A stretch of DNA of 38,684 nt, taken from contig CALVSR010000006.1 in the NCBI GenBank assembly GCA_944359075.1, forward strand, positions 1 through 38,684, read 5' to 3'. Position 1 is the stretch's first letter; each line of letters begins with the position of its first letter. Made by a program: the position numbers and the translations under genes. The notes below the pieces were generated by a model, which saw only the letters and a program-made list of their open reading frames with translations, was not told the origin of the DNA and did no database searches. Below, one piece after another: positions 8,872-16,523 of the stretch. This DNA comes from an uncultured Bacilli bacterium. GTDB taxonomy: Bacteria; Bacillota_I; Bacilli_A; RF39; UBA660.

Positions 8872-9624
8872 TTACTTCTCTATTGGGGTATTAATTTTCG
8901 CTAAGCTCTTTAAAAACACCCTGCTTTTTAAATATAAACCAGAATACTCTTCATAATAACTTGTAATAAATTCATTAATTTCTTTTTTGGTTTCCCCTTT
9001 AAGATCCAGTTTAGAAATTTGATCAATGTTAACATATACAAACATTCTAATTAGCTGGATTGCTTTTTTCGTGTATATTTTACCACCATGATAGCAGTTT
9101 TGGCAAATATAACCGCCATCATTTGTTGAAATTGTAATAATATGATGAGGATTGCCACAAATACTACATTGATCCACATTAGGCCTAATACCTAAATAGT
9201 CTAATAGTTTTAATTCATAAATATAAGTAAGGACTTCATAATCAAAGCCTTCATTCATCTTTAAAAGGTCAGAAATTAAAATAGGATAAATCTCTATGGA
9301 ACCAGAATGTTTATATACTTGTTCCGTTAACTCTAATAAATAAGAAGCATAGGAAATTCGATCGATATTTCCTATGATATTACGTAAAGTATTGATAACA
9401 TCAGCGCTAATTAAAGTAGAAATGCCACTTTCTTTATAATAAAATTGAAAATTAGCATAAACTAACTTACTGCTTACACCTCGCAACTTACTTTTTAAAC
9501 TTCGACACCCTTTTGACATCACGCTAATCAAACCATAGTCTTTGGTTAATATCCTTAATATTTTACTGGATTCGCTATAATTAGTCTCCCCTATTACGAT
9601 TCCCTCTGTTTTTACGATTTCCAT
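8872..9624 (-). CDS. recO: DNA repair protein RecO
   Basis: Recombination mediator that loads RecA onto SSB-coated DNA with RecR. The 250 residues begin with the OB-fold region (VKTEGIVIGETNYSESSKIL) and include the typical SKGCRSLKSKLRG segment. A zinc-binding site is formed by Cys153, Cys156, Cys174 and Cys177. The start ATG overlaps the end of yqzL by 44 nt and has only a closely spaced AAAGG, so translation is probably coupled to yqzL. The era-(orphan)-yqzL-recO order matches Bacillus and supports the assignment. Confidence 0.95.
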   Translation of the reverse strand: MEIVKTEGIVIGETNYSESSKILRILTKDYGLISVMSKGCRSLKSKLRGVSSKLVYANFQFYYKESGISTLISADVINTLRNIIGNIDRISYASYLLELTEQVYKHSGSIEIYPILISDLLKMNEGFDYEVLTYIYELKLLDYLGIRPNVDQCSICGNPHHIITISTNDGGYICQNCYHGGKIYTKKAIQLIRMFVYVNIDQISKLDLKGETKKEINEFITSYYEEYSGLYLKSRVFLKSLAKINTPIEK

Positions 9625-9712
9625 ACCTTTTACTTCTTTCTATTCTTCCTAATAAATTAAAATATTTAATATCGCCTGTTTCTTTAAATAAATTCCATAA
9701 TAATTTTTCCAT
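9581..9712 (-). CDS. yqzL: YqzL-like small protein (43 aa)
   Basis: A 43-codon gene starting MEKLLWNLFKETGDIKYFNL and ending in an Arg/Asn/Gly-rich tail. The opening (short N terminus, W, F/T-G-[DN]-I-x-x-[YF]) matches the YqzL family of tiny proteins encoded just upstream of recO in Bacillus. The ribosome binding site AGGTGATAAT directly precedes the ATG. It overlaps the recO start by 44 nt in another frame, so it likely couples recO translation. The function of YqzL is unknown. The basic C-terminal tail has no counterpart in the B. subtilis protein as I recall it. Confidence 0.75.
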   Translation of the reverse strand: MEKLLWNLFKETGDIKYFNLLGRIERSKRYGNRKNRGNRNRGD

Positions 9713-9751
9713 ATTATCACCTATTAACATAGTGAGAAGAAATTAAAAAAA

Positions 9752-10195
9752 TTATACAGATTTTTGTTTTTTCATTCTATTATGGTAATATTCTTTCATA
9801 AGTTCAAAATAATGATATTCCATCTTTAATTGTGGAATGGTTTCTATTTGATGACTATTGATAATTTGATGATTTCTTAATTCATAATTGATTTCATATA
9901 AAATCCCTTGCATGAAATCATTTAGTTCTTCCATACTTAGTTTATCATAAGTGGCTAGTAAATTTCCCATAATATCTTCTGGTGTTTCCTCTCTTTTTAA
10001 AAGATGATAGCGGTAATCATAAGGTGGTTTTCCTAATTCTCCCCATGAATTTTGCAGTTGAAGTTCTAAATTTTCATATATTCTTCTAATAATCTCCTCT
10101 GGAAAAGTTTTGTTTGACATTAGAATTAAGATCAATGGCGAAAGAAAAGTTTCTGGTAAATCTTCTTTTAATAGCAAAATTCTAATTAATTCCAT
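9752..10195 (-). CDS. Hypothetical protein, probably the 3' part of a gene interrupted by TGA
   Basis: A 147-residue reading frame with no recognised family; helical, rich in Leu, Glu and Tyr, no membrane segment. The ATG at 10195 lacks a ribosome binding site. The frame stays open for 25 more codons upstream with protein-like composition (QIYYVQLYAVHYLEEKLEDN) until a TGA at 10271-10273, which is the stop of the next small frame (10271-10453) in exactly the same frame. The two pieces together would make one protein of about 233 residues. Either the gene carries a nonsense mutation, the TGA is read through, or this is a separate gene with an unseen start. It lies between era and yqzL. Confidence 0.5.
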   Translation of the reverse strand: MELIRILLLKEDLPETFLSPLILILMSNKTFPEEIIRRIYENLELQLQNSWGELGKPPYDYRYHLLKREETPEDIMGNLLATYDKLSMEELNDFMQGILYEINYELRNHQIINSHQIETIPQLKMEYHYFELMKEYYHNRMKKQKSV

Positions 10196-10270
10196 AAACT
10201 GATTATCTTCTAGTTTTTCTTCTAAATAATGAACGGCATATAACTGAACATAATATATCTGTGAATTTTT

Positions 10271-10453
10271 TCAATATAAATTATCATTATTTAAATGGCT
10301 AGAAATAAGGTCAGTAAGTTCATTCTCTAAATTTTTTATTCTATTAGATTCACAATCATATAAATCCTGAGCATAAAAATTAAACCAACGATCATTATAG
10401 CGAAATTTAAATATAGCATAGCATTTTGCATTTATCTGTTCTAAATTATTCAT
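10271..10453 (-). CDS. Hypothetical protein, 60 aa, probably the 5' part of the interrupted gene
   Basis: Sixty residues starting MNNLEQINAKCYAIFKFRYN with a proper ribosome binding site (AGGTGATATAA) and an 8-nt overlap with the end of era, so the start looks genuine and translated. No family recognised. It ends at TGA (10271-10273) after NNDNLY, and the same frame continues without further stops into the 147-residue frame at 9752-10195. A TGG to TGA change would explain this. See the finding on the split gene. Confidence 0.55.
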   Translation of the reverse strand: MNNLEQINAKCYAIFKFRYNDRWFNFYAQDLYDCESNRIKNLENELTDLISSHLNNDNLY

Positions 10454-11333
10454 TTATATCACCTAGTCCTAACTCTTTTAGATATTTTTCTTTTTCACGC
10501 CAGTTTTCAATTACTTTTACAAACAAATCTAGATATACCTTTTTAGAAAAATATTCTTCTAAATCATGTCTAGCATCGATTCCAATGCTTTTTAACATAT
10601 TGGCATGCTTCCCCACAATGATTTTTTTAATCGATTCACGATCCACAATAATTACCGCTTGAATAATCACTTTGTCTTTTTCTTCTATTTTCTTTTCTAC
10701 TAGACAAGTAACGCTATGTGGAACCTCTTGTCTAGTTTTACGAAGTACTTTTTCACGAATCACTTCGCTAATATAAAAATTAGTAGAAATATTCGTAAAT
10801 GTTTCATCTTCAAATATTTTACCTTCGTTTGGCAAATAGTTTTTGATAGTTTGAATTAGGGCAGTTACATTATCATTCTTTAGAGCTGAAATAGGGAAAA
10901 TCTCACTAAAATCATATAAATCCTTATACTTCATAATGATTTCCAAAAGCTTATCCTTGGGAATACGATCTACTTTATTTAAAACCAAAATAATAGGAAG
11001 CTTTTCTTCTTTGATTTTTTCTAAAACAAACAAATCTCCTTTACCAATACCAGCTTCTACATCAACTACAAAAAGAATCAAATCGACATTTTCACTCGTA
11101 CTATAAGCTTTTTTGTTTAGTATATTACCAAGCTTATTAATTGGTTTATGAATTCCTGGTGTATCTACAAAAACAACCTGACTGGTCTCATCTTCATAGA
11201 CACCTTGAATGATATTTCTGGTAGTTCCTGCTTTATTGGAAGTAATGGCTAATTTCGTTTCTAGAATAGAGTTTAGTAGCGTACTTTTTCCAACATTTGG
11301 TCTACCTACTATACTAACATAACCACTTTTCAT
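10446..11333 (-). CDS. era: GTPase Era
   Basis: Ribosome-associated GTPase needed for 16S rRNA maturation and 30S assembly. The 295 residues show G1 GRPNVGKS at 10-17, G3 DTPG at 57-60, G4 NKVD at 119-122, and a C-terminal type II KH domain with IIVGKHANMLKSIGIDAR. Length is normal for the family (about 300). The start has GAAGGAAG upstream and overlaps the cdd stop by 4 nt (ATGA), as in a coupled operon. ybeY, dgkA and cdd precede it as in Bacillus, linking 16S rRNA processing factors in one unit. Confidence 0.97.
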   Translation of the reverse strand: MKSGYVSIVGRPNVGKSTLLNSILETKLAITSNKAGTTRNIIQGVYEDETSQVVFVDTPGIHKPINKLGNILNKKAYSTSENVDLILFVVDVEAGIGKGDLFVLEKIKEEKLPIILVLNKVDRIPKDKLLEIIMKYKDLYDFSEIFPISALKNDNVTALIQTIKNYLPNEGKIFEDETFTNISTNFYISEVIREKVLRKTRQEVPHSVTCLVEKKIEEKDKVIIQAVIIVDRESIKKIIVGKHANMLKSIGIDARHDLEEYFSKKVYLDLFVKVIENWREKEKYLKELGLGDINE

Positions 11334-11737
11334 TTCAAACTTCCTTCCTCAAATGATTCTATAAGCAAATCTCCTAAACGATACATTTTACTTTCACCTA
11401 CTATATTAAAACTAACAATTTCTAAATCAGGATTACAGTAATCATTTAAAGCTTGTCTACAAACATAGCATGGTGTGATTATATTTTCTGTTTTATTGAA
11501 TAAGTAAATTCTTTTAAAATGCTCCTTCCTAAAACCATTTGCCATCGCATAAAAAACAGCACATCTCTCAGCACAAATTCCTGCTCCAGGAGAACTAGTT
11601 TCAATATTAACCCCAGAATATAAAGTACCATCTGTACATTCTAAAATAGCAGCAACTGGGTAATGATAATATTTGCTACTAGAATTTTCTATTACTTTGT
11701 TTAATTTCTTAAATATGATCTCAAATGAATCATTCAC
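11330..11737 (-). CDS. cdd: Cytidine deaminase
   Basis: Deaminates cytidine and deoxycytidine in pyrimidine salvage. The homotetramer-type zinc site is visible: Cys55 and catalytic Glu57 in CAERCA, and Cys90/Cys93 in PCYVC. The VNIETSSPGAGICAER context fits the family, and 135 residues is the usual length. The start is GTG at 11737 with AGGTGAT five bases upstream; no in-frame ATG fits. It overlaps era by 4 nt and lies in the conserved dgkA-cdd-era order. Confidence 0.95.
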   Translation of the reverse strand: MNDSFEIIFKKLNKVIENSSSKYYHYPVAAILECTDGTLYSGVNIETSSPGAGICAERCAVFYAMANGFRKEHFKRIYLFNKTENIITPCYVCRQALNDYCNPDLEIVSFNIVGESKMYRLGDLLIESFEEGSLK

Positions 11738-11752
11738 ATTATCACCTAATTT

Positions 11753-12148
11753 CTAAAATAGTTCCAAAATTTTAGGAATAAAAATAATTCCTGCAACAAA
11801 CAGCGACATTACAGATAATACCAAAGATGCTCCACTAGCACAATCTTTCGCTATTTTAGCAAGCTTATTTTCTTCAGTAGTTTCTAAATCCACACAAGCC
11901 TCAATTGCACTATTTATCATCTCACACGCAATTACAGTACCAATACAAATTACTACAAGCATTAACTCTAATTTAGAAATATCTAATAAAAAACTAGCTA
12001 TTAATACAAAAATAGTTGCAAGCATCATAATCAAAATATTATGCTCATTCTCAATTGCATATACAATTCCATCAATCGCATGCCTAAAACTTTTCACATA
12101 TCTGGTCACAAAATTTCCCGTATCTTTTTTTCTGGTTGTATTCTTCAT
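11753..12148 (-). CDS. dgkA: Undecaprenol/diacylglycerol kinase, DgkA family
   Basis: Small membrane kinase; Gram-positive members phosphorylate undecaprenol, recycling the cell-wall lipid carrier. The 131-residue protein has three predicted TM helices and the family motifs: ENEHN near residues 33-37, the core EMINSAIEACVD at 76-87 and KDCASGAS at 101-108. The start ATG 12148 is chosen because GGAGGG stands nine bases before it; an ATG ten codons earlier lies within ybeY and reads through the ribosome binding site. The start is one base after the ybeY stop codon. An Arg/Lys-rich N-terminal tail is present. Confidence 0.92.
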   Translation of the reverse strand: MKNTTRKKDTGNFVTRYVKSFRHAIDGIVYAIENEHNILIMMLATIFVLIASFLLDISKLELMLVVICIGTVIACEMINSAIEACVDLETTEENKLAKIAKDCASGASLVLSVMSLFVAGIIFIPKILELF

Positions 12149-12149
12149 A

Positions 12150-12605
12150 TTAATTTTCCCTCCTAATTCCAAACGCATTCAAAATATCTTCTTGTTTTTG
12201 AAACATAACCTTCTCTTCCTCTTCTTTCATATGATCATAACCAAGTAAATGTAGTAAGCCATGAATCATTAAAAAAGATAGCTCTCGTAAAAAAGAATGT
12301 CCATATTCTTGAGCTTGCTCTTCTGCCTTTTCTACACAAATATAAATATCTCCTAATAATCGATGATCCAATTCTATGGTTGGATTGTCTTCTAAAGCAA
12401 AACTAATTACATCGGTTACACGATCCACATGACGATACGTTCTATTCATCTCATGAATAGTATTACGATCTACAAAAATTACATTAAATTCTACATTTTC
12501 CAAATTTTCTTTTTTTAAAGCAAATGCTAACAATTCATATAGCTTGTCCATCTCTTTAGATAAATCATGATTCGTTTCATTAAAAATTTCATACACATTA
12601 TTCAT
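12150..12605 (-). CDS. ybeY: Endoribonuclease YbeY
   Basis: Metal-dependent RNase involved in 16S rRNA 3'-end maturation and ribosome quality control. The protein from ATG 12605 has 151 residues with the metal-binding motif HGLLHLLGYDH at 115-125 and the typical TDVISFALED at 64-73 and GDIYIC at 85-90. The start overlaps the stop of the VanZ-like gene by 4 nt (ATGA), with GGTGATGG upstream. A longer frame beginning at 12677 is the VanZ gene's sequence read in another frame and is not used. Confidence 0.95.
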   Translation of the reverse strand: MNNVYEIFNETNHDLSKEMDKLYELLAFALKKENLENVEFNVIFVDRNTIHEMNRTYRHVDRVTDVISFALEDNPTIELDHRLLGDIYICVEKAEEQAQEYGHSFLRELSFLMIHGLLHLLGYDHMKEEEEKVMFQKQEDILNAFGIRREN

Positions 12606-13222
12606 CTTACCATCACCATCCATATATAGCCTACAAAAATGCCCAATAATGCAACAGAAACACAATTTAAAAACCAATTACTTTTAAATACTTTAGGCAT
12701 AGAATCTCCAATTGTATCAATTAACATATAAATTCCGTAACCAAGGAAACCACCGATTACATTTAAAATAATATCATCAATATCAAAAACTCTACCTATT
12801 AAAAGTTGAGTAGTTTCTACCGTTACAGAAGCAAAAAACACCAAACAAATAGCATGAAATGGTTTCTCAATCTTAGTAAATAAAGAAGCAAACAAGCCAT
12901 AAGGAATAAACATCACAACATTTCCAACTACATTTTTAATAAACAATCTACTTCCCAATTGATAACGCATAATTTCCTTAAATGGTACTAGATTATTGCC
13001 ACTGATATATAGTGATTGATCTTCAAAAGTAACAATCTGAAATAAACATAAAATATAAATCAAAAAGAATAATAGAAAAATCTCCTTATATAAAATAAAA
13101 GGTTTCCTATTTTTTACGATATCAGTAATACGAATAGAAGAGAGCGTTAAAATACAGATAAGAATCATTGGCCAACTAAACTCCATTACCCCTTTTATCG
13201 TACTATCTAATGGTGTAATCAT
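12602..13222 (-). CDS. VanZ-family membrane protein
   Basis: A 206-residue membrane protein with five or six hydrophobic segments and the VanZ-family signatures NVVMFIPYGLFASLF, VETTQLLIGRVFDIDDIILN and the following GGFLGYGIY. VanZ in enterococci lowers teicoplanin susceptibility by an unclear mechanism; most homologues are uncharacterised. AGGTGATGAT precedes the ATG, and the stop overlaps ybeY. It occupies the place where Bacillus has phoH and pgpH between yqfD and ybeY. No resistance cluster surrounds it, so a drug-resistance role should not be assumed. Confidence 0.88.
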   Translation of the reverse strand: MITPLDSTIKGVMEFSWPMILICILTLSSIRITDIVKNRKPFILYKEIFLLFFLIYILCLFQIVTFEDQSLYISGNNLVPFKEIMRYQLGSRLFIKNVVGNVVMFIPYGLFASLFTKIEKPFHAICLVFFASVTVETTQLLIGRVFDIDDIILNVIGGFLGYGIYMLIDTIGDSMPKVFKSNWFLNCVSVALLGIFVGYIWMVMVR

Positions 13223-13237
13223 ATCATCACCTAATTT

Positions 13238-14422
13238 CTATTCCGATTCTGCTTCATTATTTTCTATAATATTGGATATTTCTTGATAATCTGTAATATC
13301 TTCATAAATTTTATAAAACATTACTACTACTATTTTACTATCTTCTTCCGCAATTTTCAAATTTTTTTCATATAATATTTCGATCTCTTCTCCTAAGTCT
13401 TGTTTTAAGTGCTTTTGAGCAATTTCTGACGCTTCAGTAATAGCATTTTCTTTTGTATAAACTTTATCTATTACTTCCACTTCTTGTTGATTTACAAGAG
13501 ATATAGAAATAGGAAGCAAATTATTTTGAAGTTTAAAAATCACTTCTTCTTGGCTATTATCGTATTTTTTAAAATCAAACCAGTTATAAGAATTATGAAA
13601 CCATTCAATTTGAATAATTTTTTGAGAATGATCTGTTTTCTTTTCTTCGTGATAATGGTAAGGAAGCTCTACATTTACAGTATACCAAGTTTCAGCATAC
13701 ACATTGCCTTGCGCTTTTACTTTAGCTACTTCTTCTTCCTTATTATGGATAGTACCCCCAATTAAAATATCTCCTTTTTTTACATATTGATCTTTCTTGA
13801 CTAAAATTTCCCCACTAGAAGAAACTATTTTTTTTATCAGACCGTTCTTCTTAGCAATGATATTGCGAGGAGTATCATCTACCACATTTTCATTTTTCTT
13901 TCTCTCCTCTACTTTTATCACATATTTAGTACCTTGTCTTTCGATTTCTAACCATTCAATTTGATCTTTATATTTTTTTAAAATATTTTCTTTAATTTGT
14001 TCTTTTTTGTCATAAGATACTACCAAACTGTATTTATCAATTCCTTCATTTTTTAATTCTTCTAAAATTAGTTCTCTTAACTCGTTATCATTGTGAATTA
14101 CCTCTACATCAAAAACAATATTGGTAAGTCCCAAAAACATAAGAAATCCCAATACTAAAACGGTCAAAAATAACCAATATTTTTTGATAAAGCGTTTGAT
14201 AGATGCAACTCCATAAACCTTAACCACTTCTATTTCATAAATGGTCTTAATTGCTAGAATTCTCTTATAATCTTCTTCAGAAACCTTAATAATGACACTA
14301 TTTTTTTCAAAAACTATGTTTAAAAACTCAATATGCATTTTATGTAAATTATGTAAAAATCGTTTTATATCCTTTCCGGATATTTTAACATCATAGAAAC
14401 TAACATTATTTCCTAAAATCAA
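13238..14422 (-). CDS. yqfD: Sporulation protein YqfD
   Basis: A sigma-E regulon protein of unknown biochemical role, needed for efficient engulfment-stage sporulation in Bacillus. The 394 residues show the family layout: cytoplasmic N-terminal domain to about residue 72, one TM segment at about 73-93 (YWLFLTVLVLGFLMFLGL), then a large extracytoplasmic part with DGNG-like turns such as ASSGEILVKKDQYVKKGD, the NVYAETWYTV segment and a C-terminal acidic tail. Its start overlaps yqfC by 17 nt, the classic yqfC-yqfD arrangement. Presence of the pair supports sporulation in this organism. Confidence 0.92.
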   Translation of the reverse strand: MILGNNVSFYDVKISGKDIKRFLHNLHKMHIEFLNIVFEKNSVIIKVSEEDYKRILAIKTIYEIEVVKVYGVASIKRFIKKYWLFLTVLVLGFLMFLGLTNIVFDVEVIHNDNELRELILEELKNEGIDKYSLVVSYDKKEQIKENILKKYKDQIEWLEIERQGTKYVIKVEERKKNENVVDDTPRNIIAKKNGLIKKIVSSSGEILVKKDQYVKKGDILIGGTIHNKEEEVAKVKAQGNVYAETWYTVNVELPYHYHEEKKTDHSQKIIQIEWFHNSYNWFDFKKYDNSQEEVIFKLQNNLLPISISLVNQQEVEVIDKVYTKENAITEASEIAQKHLKQDLGEEIEILYEKNLKIAEEDSKIVVVMFYKIYEDITDYQEISNIIENNEAESE

Positions 14423-14639
14423 GAGTATTGATATCTCCTACTATTACAATTTCATTATCTAGAAGTTTTCTAACGCGTAAATTTTCTCCTATAATCACAA
14501 CTGTTCCTAGTGAATAAGATAATGATATTTTTTCATTTTCCATATAATTGATTCTATCATAATTTACAATATTTAATTCCTCGTTGATATACACGATTTG
14601 AAAATCGGTAGTATTAATATAGCGCATGATATTAAACAT
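14406..14639 (-). CDS. yqfC: YabP/YqfC family sporulation protein
   Basis: A 77-residue protein of the YabP/YqfC family (small beta-rich sporulation proteins). The pattern of short strands with YINEELNIVNYDRI, ISLSYSLGTVVIIGENL and IVIVGDINTLDF fits the family, and the adjoining yqfD supports it. AGGTGATACT precedes the ATG. A hairpin at 14662-14690 separates it from the upstream orphan pair, so yqfC probably opens the unit that runs through yqfD toward ybeY, although no promoter with good boxes was recognised. Confidence 0.85.
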   Translation of the reverse strand: MFNIMRYINTTDFQIVYINEELNIVNYDRINYMENEKISLSYSLGTVVIIGENLRVRKLLDNEIVIVGDINTLDFRK

Positions 14640-14661
14640 AGTATCACCTAATTAAATGTAT

Positions 14662-14690
14662 GAAAAAAAAGACTAATTAGTCCTTTTTTA
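14662..14690 (-). terminator. Likely intrinsic terminator after the orphan gene 14692-15099
   Basis: A 12-nt palindrome GACTAATTAGTC (14671-14682) is flanked by an A-run on one side and a T-run on the other. On the minus strand it reads as an A-rich/GACT hairpin followed by eight T residues. The stem is short and AT-rich, so efficiency is uncertain. Confidence 0.6.
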
Positions 14691-14691
14691 T

Positions 14692-15099
14692 TTATAATGA
14701 CTTTATCTTTTCTGATTCTTGAAGAGAAAGTTCGATATCTTTTAATTCTAACTTAGCTATCAATTCTTCTAATTCCTCACCATCTAAAGATTCTATATAT
14801 GCTTGTGTGGTTTCTAACTGCTGTATAGTTTCTTGATATACACGATTACCATGAATAGAAATACTAGTTCCTGCCGAAGTAGTCACACTACCTAAAGTCA
14901 TTTCTAAAAAATTGTTATCATTATCTCCTGAATTTATTACCCTAGTTCCTAAACCACTGGTTTCTGTAGCTGATAAAGTAGTAGATGTAGGGAGGAAACT
15001 ACCAGATGATCCTAAAGTACCCAATCCATTCAATGAAAAAAGTGAGTTAGTAGATTCTGCAATTAAATTTTCACAAAATAAGCTAGTAAATTTAAACAT
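14692..15099 (-). CDS. Hypothetical protein, Ser/Thr/Gly-rich, 135 aa
   Basis: No family recognised. The N-terminal 70 residues are rich in Ser, Thr, Gly and Leu (for example NGLGTLGSSGSFLPTSTT) and look low-complexity; the C-terminal third is charged and likely coiled (QQLETTQAYIESLDGEELEE). No signal peptide or TM segment is evident. The start overlaps the end of the 258-residue membrane protein by 8 nt, so the two form a coupled pair. In Bacillus the position between yqeY and yqfC holds yqeZ-floA-yqfB; these two proteins do not resemble them. Confidence 0.6.
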   Translation of the reverse strand: MFKFTSLFCENLIAESTNSLFSLNGLGTLGSSGSFLPTSTTLSATETSGLGTRVINSGDNDNNFLEMTLGSVTTSAGTSISIHGNRVYQETIQQLETTQAYIESLDGEELEELIAKLELKDIELSLQESEKIKSL

Positions 15100-15868
15100 T
15101 TTTACGACCTCCTATTCGTTTTTCTTGTTCCTTTTTAGTGTGCAATTCTTGCAAATAAGAATACTGTTCTTTCACATATTCTAATAATTGTACTGCTTGC
15201 TCACGAGTTGTAATATTATTGACTATCTCATCAATACTTGGTATCTGAATTTGTGAGTTTATAGCTTGCGAAACAGGAACTATTCCTTCCTGTAAATTCT
15301 TTAAATTAGATTCTAATTTTTTATCCTCTAATCTTTTCAGACAACTATACACTCTTTTGTTTTGAAAACGGCATAAATTATAATTTTGAAGATTAACGCA
15401 CTCAAAATTAATCGCCAAACTTAAGACTTGTGCCAAAGCGCAAATACCACTGAATAACGGAAATGGATTTCCTAACATAAATGTAGTTATTCCGATTATT
15501 ACTATAACTATAATATTCTTTTTCATCCCTCTTTGATGAATCTTTTTATTCATCTCTAAATATTTTATAAATCTAGTTGGATAATTAGGATCATAATGAT
15601 AATTTCTATTTTGCTTATAAACCAATTCCTTGCGAAAAACTAATTTTTGTTTCTGATATTCATGCAATAATGCTTTTTCATCCACTATATGCTGTTTTCT
15701 AATTCTTCTTAAAAACTGCTTATCACACTGTTTTTCATAATATACTTTAATATTAGGAAAAAATTTTTGAATTATTTGATATTTTAATTTTTCTAAGATA
15801 AAAACGACTTTTTGAAATTGTTCTGCACCTAACAAAGTGTATACTTTTAATTTTGCTTTTTCATCCAT
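15092..15868 (-). CDS. Hypothetical membrane protein with two central TM helices, 258 aa
   Basis: No family recognised. A basic cytoplasmic N-terminal part of about 115 residues is followed by two adjacent hydrophobic segments at about 117-135 and 137-155, then a charged C-terminal part with a likely coiled-coil (AVQLLEYVKEQYSYLQELHT). Both termini are therefore predicted on the same, probably cytoplasmic, side. It overlaps the 135-residue gene by 8 nt. Its upstream neighbour is yqeY, separated by a terminator (15969-16004), so this gene should have its own promoter; the interval contains no boxes I would trust. Confidence 0.6.
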   Translation of the reverse strand: MDEKAKLKVYTLLGAEQFQKVVFILEKLKYQIIQKFFPNIKVYYEKQCDKQFLRRIRKQHIVDEKALLHEYQKQKLVFRKELVYKQNRNYHYDPNYPTRFIKYLEMNKKIHQRGMKKNIIVIVIIGITTFMLGNPFPLFSGICALAQVLSLAINFECVNLQNYNLCRFQNKRVYSCLKRLEDKKLESNLKNLQEGIVPVSQAINSQIQIPSIDEIVNNITTREQAVQLLEYVKEQYSYLQELHTKKEQEKRIGGRKNV

Positions 15869-15968
15869 AAAACCCCTCTTTTTCTTAAATAAGGCATATT
15901 ATATCACCCCCTCCCCACTTCGTCAAGCATTTTAAAAGAAAATTAAGTTATAATACATACTTACAAAG

Positions 15969-16004
15969 AAAAAAGAAGAAATAGCTTTCTTCACTATTTC
16001 TTCT
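15969..16004 (-). terminator. Intrinsic terminator of rpsU-yqeY
   Basis: Arms 15974-15984 and 15994-16004 pair perfectly over 11 bp (AGAAGAAATAG with CTATTTCTTCT) around a 9-nt loop, followed on the minus strand by TTTTTCTTTG. Confidence 0.85.
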
Positions 16005-16029
16005 CTGCCTTCTTCTATTTTTATTCGTT

Positions 16030-16476
16030 TTATGAATTCAACTTTTCTCTAATGAGACTAGATATCATTCCCATGTCAGCTCTTCCTTTAACTCTAGGGG
16101 TTACTATTCCCATTATTTTGCCCATATCTTTCATTCCAGATGGATTTACTTCTGTAAATGCTTGCTCAATAATTTCTAGAATTTCTTCTTGCGTTAGTTG
16201 CTCTGGTAAATATTTATTTAAAATCTCTATCTCTACTCTTGTTTTATCTATTAAGTCTTGACGATTTCCTTTTTCAAACTCTTTAATAGATTCATTTCTA
16301 GTTTTAATTTCTTTAGATACTACCTCAATTAGTAATTCATCATTAATTTCTTTTTTATGATCAATACTCTGCAATTTCATTGCCCCTTTTACACCACGAA
16401 GGGTAGCCAAACGAACACTATCTTTTGCTTTCATTGCTTCAACGATATCTTTATCTAATTCTTTTACTAAATCCAT
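16030..16476 (-). CDS. yqeY: YqeY/GatB-tail domain protein
   Basis: A 148-residue all-helical protein homologous to the tail domain of amidotransferase subunit GatB; a role with tRNA is suspected but unproven. The opening LDKDIVEAMKAKDSVRLATL, the LRGVKGAMK motif, EILNKYLPEQLTQEEI and the closing GRADMGMISSLIREKL are typical. AAAAAGGAGAG precedes the ATG. It directly follows rpsU, as in Bacillus, separated by a short hairpin (16502-16523) that may reduce its expression relative to rpsU. Confidence 0.95.
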   Translation of the reverse strand: MDLVKELDKDIVEAMKAKDSVRLATLRGVKGAMKLQSIDHKKEINDELLIEVVSKEIKTRNESIKEFEKGNRQDLIDKTRVEIEILNKYLPEQLTQEEILEIIEQAFTEVNPSGMKDMGKIMGIVTPRVKGRADMGMISSLIREKLNS

Positions 16477-16501
16477 TTTTTTCTCTCCTTTTTATAGAAA
16501 A

Positions 16502-16523
16502 AGACTAATACCACGATTAGTCT
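16502..16523 (-). terminator. Attenuator-like hairpin between rpsU and yqeY
   Basis: Arms 16502-16509 and 16516-16523 (AGACTAAT/ATTAGTCT on the minus strand) with a 6-nt loop, followed by TTTTTC. The rpsU stop codon lies inside the stem. Since yqeY starts only 26 nt beyond without an evident promoter, it probably acts as a partial terminator. Confidence 0.7.

Noticed and set aside
10271..10273. TGA read as tryptophan genome-wide (Mollicutes code)
   Set aside because: Joining the two frames through TGA looks attractive, but cdd, the VanZ-like gene, rsmE and the bacteriocin accessory gene all end in TGA with the next gene starting at once, so TGA is a working stop here.
12606..12677. Upstream extension of ybeY from 12677
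   Set aside because: The added 24 residues are the VanZ-like gene read in another frame; ATG 12605 has a ribosome binding site and the normal YbeY start.
12602..13222. VanZ-like gene as glycopeptide resistance
   Set aside because: No vanH, vanA, vanX or regulator genes are nearby, and the family is widespread in non-resistant bacteria.
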